Below, piece by piece: positions 1-9,825 of a stretch of DNA of 64,000 nt. The notes beneath the pieces were generated by a model, which had not been told where the DNA came from, ran no database searches, and saw nothing but the letters and a program-made list of their open reading frames with translations. The stretch covers positions 1 through 64,000 of the forward strand of contig JACCGJ010015339.1 of assembly GCA_013407085.1 (NCBI GenBank), in the 5' to 3' direction. The DNA is from Atriophallophorus winterbourni (Eukaryota; Platyhelminthes; Trematoda; Plagiorchiida; Microphallidae). The first letter of the stretch is position 1; the number at the start of each line of letters is the position of its first letter. Position numbers and translations under genes: made by a program.

Positions 1-96
1 TTCAGCGACTTTAAGGTACGAGTAGCGCGAAACTTCATTCACAATTACGTACGCATCCGTCTACACAAATACCAGTTCGAAACGCGAAGAGTCCAG

Positions 97-151
97 CGGA
101 TACGCATAGCTGATGAGAGGCAAACACCTCGAAACCGGTCCTGTGCTTCCG
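97..151 (+). ncRNA. Hammerhead ribozyme, satellite monomer 1
   Basis: Type I layout. Stem I pairs GCATAG (104-109) with CTGTGC (141-146) and, across a small internal loop, CGGA with TCCG. Then come core CTGATGA (110-116), stem II GAGG/CCTC with loop CAAACA, and core GAAA. A minimal stem III, ACCGGT, follows, and predicted cleavage is after GGTC (position 140). Very short stem III is typical of satellite hammerheads that work as dimers. All invariant core bases are present. Confidence 0.85.
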
Positions 152-353
152 GTGAGATTTTAGCGTTTCGGAATGGTATTCCACTTTGAACTATCCAGGG
201 TTTGTAATAACCCTCGCGGCAATACGCCGTTGGATCAGTTGGGACTTAGTTTAGTCCCTTCAGCTACTTATAAAGTAGCGAGTAGACGCGAATTTCAGTT
301 CACATTACGCCATCCGTCTACACAAATACCATTTCGAAACGCGAAGAGTCCAG

Positions 354-408
354 CGGATACGCATAGCTGATGAGAGGCAAAAACCTCGAAACCGGTCCTG
401 TGCTTCCG
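354..408 (+). ncRNA. Hammerhead ribozyme, satellite monomer 2
   Basis: Canonical core; stem II GAGG/CCTC closed by loop CAAAAA; stem I GCATAG/CTGTGC intact; cleavage triplet GTC. Confidence 0.85.
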
Positions 409-609
409 GTGAGATTTTAGCGTTTCGGAATGTTATTCCACTTTGAACTATCCAGGGGTTGTAATACCCTCGCGGCAATACGCCGTTGGATCATTTGGGA
501 CTTAGTTTAGTCCCTTCAGCTACTTATAAAGTAGCGAGTAGACGCGAACTTCAGTTCACATTACGCCATCCGTCTACACAAATACCAGTTCGAAACGCGA
601 AGAGTCCAG

Positions 610-664
610 CGGATACGCATAGCTGATGAGAGAGAAAAACCCCTCGAAACCGTCCTGTGCTTCC
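610..664 (+). ncRNA. Hammerhead ribozyme, satellite monomer 3 (variant)
   Basis: Core CTGATGA and GAAA are kept, but stem II is GAGAG/CCCTC with one mismatch and stem III has lost a G (ACCGTC). The cleavage triplet GTC remains. Activity is less certain. Confidence 0.7.
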
Positions 665-870
665 GGTGAATTTTAGCGTTTCGGAATGTAGTCCACTTTG
701 AACTATCCAGGGGGTAGTGTAATAACCCCTCGCGGCAATGCGCCGTTGGATCAGTTGGGGCTTAGTTTAGTCCCTTCAGCTACTTATAAAAGTAGCGAGT
801 AGACGAGAACTTCAGTTCACATTACGCCATCCGTCTACACAAATACTAGTTCGAAACGCGAAGAGTCCAG

Positions 871-925
871 CGGATACTCATAGCTGATGAGAGGCAATAA
901 CCTCGAAACCGGTCCTGTGCTTCCG
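871..925 (+). ncRNA. Hammerhead ribozyme, satellite monomer 4
   Basis: Core intact. One stem I base is changed (TCATAG instead of GCATAG), which removes the outer pair of the helix. Stem II loop is CAATAA. Confidence 0.8.
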
Positions 926-1130
926 GTGAGATTTTAGCGTTTCGGAATGGTATTTTTACTTTGAACTATCCCGGGGTTGTAATAACCCTCGCGGAAATAC
1001 GCCGTTGGATCAGTTGGGGCTTAGTTTAGTCCCTTTAGCTACTTATAAAGTAGCGAGTAGACGAGAACTTCAGTTTACATTACTGGCCATCTCCGTCTCA
1101 AAATACTAGTTCGAAACGCGAAGTTTCCAG

Positions 1131-1185
1131 CGGATATGCATAGCTGATGAGAGGCAAAAACCTCGAAACCGGTCCTGTGCTTCCG
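1131..1185 (+). ncRNA. Hammerhead ribozyme, satellite monomer 5
   Basis: All core bases, stem II and the GTC cleavage triplet are canonical. The stem I internal loop reads TAT instead of TAC. Confidence 0.85.
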
Positions 1186-1386
1186 GTGAGATTTTAGCGT
1201 TTCGGAATGGTATTCCACTTTGAACTATCCAGGGGTTGTAATACCCTCGCGGCAATACGCCGTTGGATCAGTTGGGACTTAGTTTAGTCCCTTCAGCTAC
1301 TTATGAAGTAGCGAGTAGACGCGAACTTCAGTTCACATTACGCCATCCGTCTACACAAATACCAGTTCGAAACGCGAAGAGTCCAG

Positions 1387-1441
1387 CGGATACGCATAAC
1401 TGATGAGAGGCAAAAACCTCGAAACCGGTCCTGTGCTTCCG
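1387..1441 (+). ncRNA. Hammerhead ribozyme, satellite monomer 6 (stem I mutant)
   Basis: The base just before CTGATGA is A instead of G, so the stem I pair next to the catalytic core becomes A-C. The rest is canonical. Confidence 0.75.
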
Positions 1442-1643
1442 GTGAGATTTTAGCGTTTCGGAATGGTATTTCACTTTGAACTATCCAGGGGTTGTAATAA
1501 CCCTCGCGGCAATTCGCCGTTGGATCATTTGGGGCTTAGTTTAGTCCTTTCAGCTACTTATAAAGTAGCGAGTAGACGAGAACTTCAGTTCACATTGCGC
1601 CATCGGTCTACAGGAATACTAGTTCGAAACGCGAAGTTTCCAG

Positions 1644-1698
1644 CGGATATGCATAGCTGATGAGAGGCAAAAACCTCGAAACCGGTCCTGTGCTTCCG
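1644..1698 (+). ncRNA. Hammerhead ribozyme, satellite monomer 7
   Basis: Canonical core, stem I GCATAG/CTGTGC, stem II GAGG/CCTC, cleavage triplet GTC. Confidence 0.85.
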
Positions 1699-1906
1699 GT
1701 GAGATTTTAGCGTTTCGGAATGGTATTCCACTTTGAACTATCCAGGGGTTGTAATACCCTCGCGGCAATACGCCGTTGGATCAGTTGGGACTTAGTTTAG
1801 TCCCTTCAGCTACTTATGAAGTAGCGAGTAGACGCGAACTTCAGTTCACATTACGCCATCCGTCTACACAAATACCAATACCAGTTCGAAAACCGGAGGG
1901 TCCAGC

Positions 1907-1962
1907 GGATAAGCATAGGCTGATGAGAGGCAAAAAACCTCCGAAACCGGGTCTGTGCTTCG
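1907..1962 (+). ncRNA. Hammerhead ribozyme, satellite monomer 8 (degraded)
   Basis: Extra bases occur next to the core (GCATAGG before CTGATGA, CCTCC before GAAA) and stem III reads CCGGGTC. The monomer is the longest (263 bp) and carries several indels. Probably weak or inactive. Confidence 0.65.
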
Positions 1963-2164
1963 GTGAGATTTTAGCGTTTCGGAATGGTATTCTACTGTAA
2001 TCTATCCTGGGGTTGTAATAACCCTCGCGGCAATACGCCGTTGGATCACTTGGGGCTTAGTTTAGTCCCTTCAGCTACTTATAAAGTAGCGAGTAGACGA
2101 GAACTTCAGTTCCTATTACGCCATCCGTCTACACAAATACTAGTTCGAAACGCGAAGAGTCCAG

Positions 2165-2219
2165 CGGATACGCATAGCTGATGATAGGCAAAAACCTCGA
2201 AACCGGTTCTGTGCTTCCG
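2165..2219 (+). ncRNA. Hammerhead ribozyme, satellite monomer 9 (variant)
   Basis: The first base of stem II is T instead of G (CTGATGA-TAGG), and the cleavage triplet is GTT rather than GTC. GTT is still an allowed NUH triplet. Confidence 0.7.
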
Positions 2220-2420
2220 GTGAGATTTTAGCGTTTCGGAATGGTATTCTACTTCGAACTAGCCTGGGGTTGTAATAACCCTCGCGGCAATACGCCGTTG
2301 ATCAGTTGGGGCTTAGTTTAGTCCCTTCAGCTACTTATAAAGTAGCGAGTAGACGCGAACTTCAGTTCACATTACGCCATCCGTCTACACAAATACTAGT
2401 CCGAAACGCGAAGAGTCCAG

Positions 2421-2475
2421 CGGATACGCATAGCTGATGAGAGGCAAAAACCTCGAAACCGGTCCTGTGCTTCCG
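2421..2475 (+). ncRNA. Hammerhead ribozyme, satellite monomer 10
   Basis: Canonical in core, stems I and II and cleavage triplet. Confidence 0.85.
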
Positions 2476-2676
2476 GTGAGATTTTAGCGTTTCGGAATGG
2501 TATTCTACTTGAACTATCCAGGGGTTGTAATAACCCTCGCGGCAATACGCCGTTGGATCAGTTGGGACTTAGTTTAGTCCCTTCAGCTACTTATAAAGTA
2601 GCGAGTAGACGCGAACTTCAGTTCACATTACGCCATCCGTCTACACAAATACTAGTTCGAAACGCGAAGAGTCCAG

Positions 2677-2731
2677 CGGATACGCATAGCTGATGAGAGG
2701 CAAAAACCTCGAAACCGGTCCTGTGCTTCCG
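2677..2731 (+). ncRNA. Hammerhead ribozyme, satellite monomer 11
   Basis: Canonical; a good reference copy. CGGA/TCCG extends stem I past an asymmetric internal loop (TAC opposite T), the usual place for loop I-loop II contacts in natural hammerheads. Confidence 0.87.
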
Positions 2732-2933
2732 GTGAGATTTTAGCGTTTCGGAATGGTATTCTACTTTGAACTATCCAGGGGTTGTAATAACCCTCGCGGC
2801 AATACGCCGTTGGATCAGTTGGGACTTAGTTTAGTCCCTTCAGCTACTTATAAAGTAGCGAGTAGACGCGAACTTCAGTTCACATTACGCCATCCGTCTA
2901 CACAAATACCAGTTCTAAACGCGAAGAGTCCAG

Positions 2934-2988
2934 CGGATACGCATAGCTGATGAGAGGCAAAAACCTCGAAACCGGTCCTGTGCTCCCG
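2934..2988 (+). ncRNA. Hammerhead ribozyme, satellite monomer 12
   Basis: Canonical core; only the distal stem I segment differs (CTCCCGG after the cleavage-side strand). Confidence 0.84.
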
Positions 2989-3190
2989 GTGAGATTTTAG
3001 CGTTTCGGAATGGTATTCTACTCTGATCTATCCTGGGGTTGTAATAACCCTCGCGGCAATACGCCGTTGGATCAGTTGGGGCTTAGTTTAGTCCCTTCAG
3101 CTACTTATAAAGTAGCGAGTAGACGAGAACTTCAGTTCAAATTACGCCATCCGTCTACACAAATACTAGTTCGAAACGCGAAGAGTCCAG

Positions 3191-3245
3191 CGGATACGCA
3201 TAGCTGATGAGAGGCAAAAACCTCGAAACCGGTCCTGTGCTTCCG
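3191..3245 (+). ncRNA. Hammerhead ribozyme, satellite monomer 13
   Basis: Canonical in all conserved positions. Confidence 0.85.
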
Positions 3246-3447
3246 GTGAGATTTTATCGTTTCGGAATGGTATTCCACTTTGAACTATCCAGGGGTTGTA
3301 ATAACCCTCGCGGCAATACGCCGTTGGATCAGTTGGGACTTAGTTTAGTCCCTTCAGCTACTTATAAAGTAGCGAGTAGATGCGAACTTCAGTTCACATT
3401 ACGCCATCCATCTACACAAATACCCGTTCGAAACGCGAAGAGTCGGG

Positions 3448-3502
3448 CGGATACGCATAGCTGATGAGAGGCAAAAACCTCGAAACCGGTCCTGTGCTTC
3501 CG
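3448..3502 (+). ncRNA. Hammerhead ribozyme, satellite monomer 14
   Basis: Canonical core and helices; the sequence just 5' of stem I is changed (GTCGGGCGG). Confidence 0.85.
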
Positions 3503-3704
3503 GTGAGATTTTAGCGTTTAGGAATGGTATTCCACTTTGAACTATCCAGGGGTTGTAATAACTCTCGCGGCAATACGTCGTTGGATCAGTTGGGACTTAG
3601 TTTAGTCCCTTCAGCTACTTAAAAAGTAGCGAGTAGACGCGAACTTCAGTTCACATTACGCCATCCGTCCACACAAATACCAGTTCGAAACGCGAAGAGT
3701 CCAG

Positions 3705-3759
3705 CGGATACGCATAGCTGATGAGAGGCAAAAACCTCGAAACCGGTCCTGTGCTTCCG
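3705..3759 (+). ncRNA. Hammerhead ribozyme, satellite monomer 15
   Basis: Canonical in all conserved positions. Confidence 0.85.
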
Positions 3760-3961
3760 GTGAGATTTCAGCGTTTCGGAATGGTATTCCACTTTGAACT
3801 ATCCAGGGGTTGTAATAACCCTCGCGGCAATACGCCGTTGGATCATTTGGGACTTATTTTAGTCCCTTCAGCTACTTATAAAGTAGCGAGTAGACGCGAA
3901 CTTCAGTTCACATTACGCCATCCGTCTACACAAATACCAGTTCGAAACGCGAAGAGTCCAG

Positions 3962-4016
3962 CGGATACGCATAGCTGATAAGAGGCAAAAACCTCGAAAC
4001 CGGTCCTGTGCTTCCG
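3962..4016 (+). ncRNA. Hammerhead ribozyme, satellite monomer 16, core-mutated
   Basis: The last monomer before the array edge reads CTGATAA in the core. The catalytic G of CTGATGA (G8) is A, which is known to abolish hammerhead activity. Helices are otherwise intact. Confidence 0.75.
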
Positions 4017-4050
4017 GTGAGATTTTAGCGTTTCGGAATGGTATTCCACT

Positions 4051-4630
4051 ATGACCGAACCATCTCCACGGTCGTCTTTTGACTACGGTTGATACCACCT
4101 CTCGACCAGTTTTTTTCAGGAGCTCTTCATTCGAAATGGTGTGTGGCCAAAAAATTCGTAGAATCCTTCTGAAGCAGTTAGTTTGAAACACGTTCATTCT
4201 GCGCTCAATGGCAGCAGTCGTCTTTCAGCATTCAGATGCATACAGCAACACACTCAGAACGTTGCTCTTTAAGAGTCTGATCTTCGTGTCAATGCTGAGA
4301 GCGGAGGATTTCCAAATGGTATTCAGCATGCAGAATGCTTGGTTCGCCTTCCCGATCCTTCTCCTGACCTCATCTTCACAGTCACCATTTACATTCAGTT
4401 TGCTCCCAAGGTAGACTGTATCTGTAACCTCACTGAGCGGTTGACCGTCCACGAACACTGTTGGTTGCTCCGGAAAATTCTTCCGCATTACCTCCGATTT
4501 GCTAGCGTTAGTTTCTAAACCCACCGTCTTGCCAATTTCGGATAGTCGATCGCTCTTGATCTGGATGTCACTGATTTTGCACGCCAAGAGGGCAACATCA
4601 TCCGCATAGTCCAGGTCTTCTAGCGGTCAC
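4051..4630 (-). pseudogene. RTE-type LINE reverse transcriptase fragment (copy A)
   Basis: On the minus strand the frames encode the end of an RTE-clade reverse transcriptase: YADDVALLA (palm motif), YLGSKLNVNG, RRRIGKANQAF, RRILRIFWPHTISNEELL and RWFGH. A close copy lies at 55982-56561, where the fragment continues to its 3' end. Here the 3' part is replaced by the satellite array at 4050/4051. Frames are broken (TGA just before the palm motif, frameshifts), so it is dead. At its 5' side (4631-4642) lies GGTGGGCGATAT, the target duplicated when the RTE piece entered a CR1 LINE. Confidence 0.85.
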
Positions 4631-6235
4631 GGTGGGCGATATACTACTCCCAAAACACAGTCTTTGCCGTTAGCCAGTCGGATTGAGCACCAGAGTGTAT
4701 CCAGTAACACGATGTCTGGATCCGTAATCTCACGGCACAGAAGGTTTTGGCTATAATACAAAGCTACTCCTCCTGCTCTGGTTTCACGGTCATGACGAAT
4801 AAGTGACATTCCTGGTAATGCTAGTTCACTATTTGTTTGCTGAGTCTGCAGCCACGTTTCCGTTACGGCGATGATGTCTGGTGAACATCTCAGAAAAACT
4901 GCACGCAGTTCACCGATTTTGTTTCCCAGATATTGTGCGTTGGTGTAGATGCAGGTCATAGATGTTTTTCTGAGCAAGGACGGGGTGTGATGAAGAAGGC
5001 TAGCGTTGTGCAGAATATCTGTTAGGCCGACTCATCCAGAGTCGGCATCTGAAGGTTTTTTGCTTGCAAGGATGCTTGATCTTTTTAAGATTGTACTGTT
5101 GAAATACAGTGATCAATAGTATCGGCTGAATTTGTTTTTGACACGTCAACTACTGATTGACTTGGTAGTGTTTCTATTGAACTTCGTGGTGCATCTATAT
5201 TTCCAATATTAAGTTTCGATGCGCTTACTATAATTTCTCACGGCATTTGTCTGCGGCCCTTTTCCCAACGAGGTTAGACCGTGTTCAACATATCTTAACG
5301 CGAAAACGTTATTTTAAAGGGCTTATGAACGATGACCTTATCATTCGTAGATTTGGGGATGCGAAACGTGTCCGTCACAGCTACATCATGCAAGTCAAGT
5401 CTATCACTGAGGAATCTCCATTGTAGCTGATCGTGTTTGCGCTGCACTGCTTTATTAGTTGCTTCATCAGCTTCTGGGACTCCGAAAGGATTAAACTTCG
5501 ACCATCCCTCTGCTTCGTTTGGTCTTGTTGCTGGAAGTTCCGGGCCCGTTCCCACCAGGGCACATCAACCAAGATCCTTGTAGCGGTCTCCCTACGCAGA
5601 AGAAAAGCGGATACTAAGATGTTTCCAAGATCCCTTTTAGAGTTGACCGTGATTTTAAGCAGCCTTGGCTGGTCCCGATTTGAGTAGGTAGGTTTACGAT
5701 TCAGTCGCATCATTGATAGTGGTTTAACTGGAACCAAGTGCATGTTGTTGCACAATTTTCCATTCTTCTTTATCGTGCTTTAACCTGTCCCCTAGTAAGG
5801 TGGCACTCGTTTTCTTTACGTCGGTGCTAATCACGCTTAGTTCATGGAGCGAATGTACATTTTGCGTTTGGCGTTTTAGCTGGCTACTGGACGTTTCATA
5901 TGTCTTGGATGAAATACATATCATGTCAACTTTGGGATTATTTTGCACCATGACTTTTGGTATTGAAACTGAGGGTTCTCGCTGAACCTTTAAATGAGCA
6001 CTTGGCTTCAGCTTCGTATCTTGTTGCGTACCAGGGATGTTTTGGGCGGACAGGCCTCCAACAGTCGCATTTATAAAGGTTGCCTTTTAATGAAAAGAAC
6101 GCTCCTCAAGACTCTCTGACACATTTGCAACAGCTGAACCTTCGTGTTGAAAGAATTAACGTTTATCAGACTGGTATTATCGTCAGTGGTTTCTGATTGT
6201 TCGAGCAGTTAAATCTGCGTTTGGCTTAGCTCAAC
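4631..6235 (-). pseudogene. CR1-type LINE remnant: ORF1 part and endonuclease start (copy A)
   Basis: Reading leftward on the minus strand from about 5990, ORF1 pieces come first (VISTDVKKTSATLL, LMRLNRKPTYSN, RDQPRLLKITVNSKRDL, FRIPKSTNDK). After them comes the start of ORF2: IYTNAQYLGNKIGELR, IIAVTETWLQTQ, GGVALYYSQNLL and LGVVYRPP, the first third of the apurinic-type endonuclease. Frameshifts and stops divide ORF1. The element is interrupted at GVVYRPP by the RTE fragment. The 5' end is lost near 6235. The same arrangement is seen at 56574-58140. Confidence 0.85.
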
Positions 6236-6359
6236 AACCAATGTCAATATTATAGATGTATCTATGACTGAAATTACAATGAGCAATCACTAGTAATTGA
6301 ACATGCATTACTGATGAATCGGTGGAGTTCGTTGCGATTCTAACTTACCATTGACAAAA

Positions 6360-6800
6360 GAACACTATGATAATATAAAGATGTGTAATCACTTTTTCTG
6401 TGGCTGTATCGAAACATCACAAAACATGTAGTGCTGGATAATTGCGTGGCCTTTCGGTATCGAAAGATTACATGTTGTAGAGGTGGAAAGTGCACTGGTT
6501 AAGATTTTCTCAGAACAACTCTTAATTGATGCGCAGAATGCCACATTCCATCATGACACACGAAAAGGACATGGTGAAAAGCGCGATAACAAAATGGACA
6601 TCCCACATAAATTCGCGGGACACACACTGGGAGAACTGTGTGAGTAAGGCTTAAGTGAAAACACGTCTGAAAACAGCATCTATCAAACAAAATACAATTC
6701 AAATTGATTGGTCTAATGATGCCGACAAAATGAAGGCTTGAATTTGACCAGCTAGCAAGAAATCTACTGCGAAAACCAAACGTTATCACTATCGGGAAAG
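6360..6800. repeat. Dispersed ~440-bp repeat (copy 1 of 4)
   Basis: Begins CTATGATAATATAAAG and contains TTACATGTTGTAGAGGTGG and a CCATCATGACACACG block. Homologous stretches are at about 45990-46500, 52171-52605 and 58288-58790. The copy at 52171 lies outside the large unit, so this block also moves or is duplicated on its own. Its minus-strand 96-codon frame is not conserved in length and is not called a gene. Confidence 0.7.
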
Positions 6801-7155
6801 GAATACTGAGTATTTTCTCCTGGTTCTAAGGTTTGTATACTAAAGGACGTCGTTCATTGTCATGCACGTAGTGAACGCTTTCTATTGTGAGGTGGAATTT
6901 CGTAGTCGATACAAGTAACGTTTTGATGGTTGACCTTGAGAGGGGATTGTTACGCAATTGATTTTGGTGGAGGAACGTTTTTTGGAGTAAGCTGGTTGAA
7001 AGAAATGCCTATGATATTTGATTAAAACATTTACATGCCTAAAATAATAAACCTAATGAACCTCTCTAATTATAAGCAATACGTTTGACCTGAATTGATA
7101 AATTTTCATTTAAGGTGCGCCAATATGAGCTGTTTTAATAGAAATTTGAAATGAA

Positions 7156-7301
7156 CCCGAATTCATAATTTCACGTTTTCCTTTCACTTGAACCATGCAT
7201 AAAGTATTCAAAATTCATATGACAAAAACCCGAATTCATAATTTCACGTTTTCCTTTCACTTGAACCATGCATAAAGTATTCAAAATTCATATGACAAAA
7301 C
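7156..7301 (+). repeat. 73-bp tandem duplication
   Basis: Two identical 73-bp units (CCCGAATTCATAATT...) lie head to tail; copies C and D of the surrounding unit have one. A local duplication private to copy A. Confidence 0.93.
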
Positions 7302-7635
7302 ACGGAACTCGTATAATCCAGCGTGCGCACAAATGAGGTTTTCATCGTAAGCTATTCTCACAAATGATAATGACATCACGAAATCTTTTAACCCTTATTA
7401 CATACGCAAGAATCACGGTCTGTCTGGCTGCTACCCAAGTTGATACGTTTGGCCGTACGGCGGGAGCACTGAAAAAGCTAATTTCCGAACATCACGCAAG
7501 TTAGTTGCACGAAACCTTATCCAAGGAGTTGAATAATTCGATCTATGCCCATCTGTTTCACAGCAGTTACTAGGTGTTCCCGAATATGGGTTCTCAGTGG
7601 TTTACACAGTTCTCTGCTACATGTAACAAAGTATT

Positions 7636-7820
7636 ACCTGGGTTACCAAAGTAATTTGTTGCTCACATCCCCATCCCTTGCACACCACAACACATTACTT
7701 TGGTCATGCATAAGCGCCTTGAGTGCTTTGACGAAGAATCACTTTGTGATTCTGTGTCTCAACATCGTGGTTCGTTGTACGAACCCTATATAACAGTTGG
7801 CATACAAGTATAACTTTATT
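7636..7820 (+). mobile_element. ~185-bp multi-hairpin insertion, absent from copy D
   Basis: Copy D reads straight through this site (AAAGTATT joined to AGCTGGGTTG), so this is a clean insertion. It contains three hairpins in a row: ACCAAAGTAAT with ATTACTTTGGT, AGAATCAC/GTGATTCT and GGTTCGT/ACGAACC. Related sequence occurs at 43745-43945 and 23330-23400, where it adjoins a hammerhead motif. So this is a non-autonomous piece of the dispersed hammerhead repeat family. TATT on both sides may be a short target duplication. Confidence 0.7.
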
Positions 7821-9170
7821 AGCTGGGTTGTTCGGATGATGGCATTGACAACAGCCATATATCACTCAGGCGAGAAGTTTGTGATCGCTGATAATCTTGG
7901 CTAACATTGACATCGACCATTAGAGTTTCCACAAAATCACGAGACATTTGTTCCGTTAAATACTTGATGACGCTCATATTCATTGGCCATTTGTCACTTC
8001 ACATATGACTTTGTGTTGTAAAACCTGATGTAAACTATCGAATATGATATATGTGTCTCATATTGTGTCTTTTAATCAAGAAATGCGAAATAATATTAGG
8101 ATGAAGTTGTTTTAATTACCTTTTCAATTCACTGAAACAACTCCGTCATTCCTAAAAGCAACTTTTAGAAAATATCAACCAATGTATTTGTCAAAGAAAC
8201 ACTTGAATTGACATCCGGTAAGATAAACCGCAGTACTTTATATTTTCACCCAAGTCGAAGCATTTGAATACCTCTACCGAGTCTCGCCCTCTCATATGCA
8301 TCCCGTGCAGCATCCCCTGCAACAAAGTTTCGATAATATGAACTCAATTTAAATTCATATTTATACAAAATTAATTAGATTAATAATAGTGGAGTTGCCA
8401 AGAGATATATTATCATAAGGGGGAGATAATGAGGCTAGGTTGAGTAAATTTTATTCCATCGAAGTTGCAAGTAGACGTCAACAACCGTCAAATTTAATCA
8501 ATTTCGGCAAAAGCATTAAAAGCTAAATAGATCCGCTTCTGCTCACAAGTAATGCTTTCAAAATTAGGTATTATCTGCCGAGAAACCGACAAATCGACAA
8601 AGTTTTGATGGCCTCATACAATGTGGCGTATAAAGAAAGCAAGTCCAAGATACCGCATACATTTGCAGTAGAGGTGATAAAGCCATGTGTATTGAAGTTG
8701 GCGAAAACATTGGAGGCACTATAAGGGGTTTGAGAGAATATTAGAATATTTTAGGGGTGCCAGACATCCACAAGTTTTGAAAATCACTGCTCCAAAATCA
8801 CTACAGTTCATATTACGTAAGACTCTATTCAAAGCCTGAGTCGAAGTGTGATCAAAGACAAACGTTGGAGGCGCTAGTAGTAGACTGAGATATTGTTTTA
8901 CACAATCGTCTCACACTTATGAAATAAACTATCAATCATTATTCCATGCTAGATTTATTCAAACGCTGCGACTTACAACCTGTAACCGGATGATTTCTCA
9001 TTTGATGTGATATACTGATGACGCAAATACGTGATTTCATTCTTGCGGGAAGCGACAGGTTGAAGCAACATACTAAATATAATAAGGCCGTTCAAGATCT
9101 ATGCATATTAATTTAGAATGTCGGATATTCTGCGTTGTTGCTGTGGATAAACTAGGTTAGAACTTGTTCA

Positions 9171-9270
9171 GTGCATTTGCATCCTGATGCAACTGTTCCT
9201 TCCTGAGGTGTGTAAACAGCAGGGAACCGGTCGATGTGTTTAAGTGGATGAAAATTCATGCAAATGAGAA
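9171..9270 (+). repeat. Degenerate dispersed hammerhead repeat (unit copy A)
   Basis: Aligned to the good copies at 24154 and 42193, this reads GCATCCTGATGC..., then CTGAGGTG, TGTAAACAGCA, GGGAACCGGTC. The core is mutated (CTGAGGT, GGAA), so it is an inactive relic. The same relic is at 48601 and 61224, so it was in the ancestral unit. Confidence 0.6.
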
Positions 9271-9621
9271 TTTACTCTGTGGACATTTATAACTGACGTT
9301 CAAAAAACATTAGAAAACTCACTTTTGTCTACGTAACTTGGAATCTGTAATTGAGCGAATGATAAGAAAAGATTGATAAATAGGTGTATGTGAATTATGA
9401 ATGAAGTAATTATAGCAATAACAGCAAAAATAATAACAAACTGTTACGACTGCATGTGCTGCACGATGTGAATGTTTTGTGGGTCTCTTAAAGAATAGCA
9501 TTTTACCCGCGTAGTTTACTTCGGAACAGATATTTTTTCTAATTCGGATTCCTAAACCGATATTACATTACAATTAGTGAGGGAATAATTTCAGAGTTTG
9601 ACGAATCGCAGCTGGACCACC

Positions 9622-9825
9622 GTATCAACTGAAAATGCTGAAAGTGATTACAAAAACAAGATTGCTGTCTCTAATGTACAAGCATGTCTGAGGATGCAAG
9701 TTCGTGCTGTCATTCTTAAATAACTGAAAAACCAGGAATTTAAGCTCTTTCAACAAGTGTATCATGAAATTAGCCGAATGAAAAGTATTACCCGAAATTC
9801 CAATTACCGGCTTGCTTATGTTCAT
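9622..9825 (-). other. Conserved small open frame 3' of the micro-exon gene (copy A)
   Basis: About 66 codons from ATG at 9825, starting MNISKPVIGISGNTFH. The ATG overlaps the stop of the upstream peptide gene as TGATG. Homologues are at 12802-13005 (copy B, TAATG overlap), at 48995-49230 (copy C, no ATG) and identically in copy D. The frame stays open in three diverged copies and the only A/B length difference is 3 nt, yet most substitutions change the amino acid. It may be a fast-evolving coding exon or simply conserved 3' UTR. Confidence 0.35.

Larger units (their letters stand above)
1..4050 (+). repeat. Hammerhead-ribozyme satellite array, ~257-bp monomer
   Basis: About 15.7 head-to-tail monomers; the window opens inside the array. 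The hammerhead core motif CTGATGA recurs at 110, 367, 623, 884, 1144, 1400, 1657, 1920, 2178, 2434, 2690, 2947, 3204, 3461, 3718 and 3975, giving spacings of 256-263 bp. Besides the hammerhead, each monomer holds short perfect inverted repeats: GGAAT/ATTCC, GGGTT/AACCC, CGGC/GCCG, GGGACT/AGTCCC, GCTACTT/AAGTAGC and GTAGACG/CGTCTAC. Monomers differ by point changes and small indels, so the array is moderately homogenised. Ribozyme satellites of this kind are known in schistosomes, newts and cave crickets. A 65-codon open frame in many monomers is not treated as a gene because the period is not a multiple of three and stops punctuate every unit. Confidence 0.95.

Noticed and set aside
173..3978. 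65-85 codon open frames repeated in each satellite monomer
   Set aside because: Monomers are ~257 bp, not a multiple of three, and stops (TAG in GATTTTAG, TGA in AGCTGA) bound each frame. Conservation follows from the tandem repeat and its RNA structure.
1..4050. CRISPR-like array
   Set aside because: The repeats are contiguous 257-bp monomers without unique spacers, and the genome is eukaryotic.
9319..9501. 60-codon frame identical in copies A and D
   Set aside because: Copies B and C do not keep it, and it crosses an AAT-rich low-complexity stretch. Identity reflects the recent duplication.
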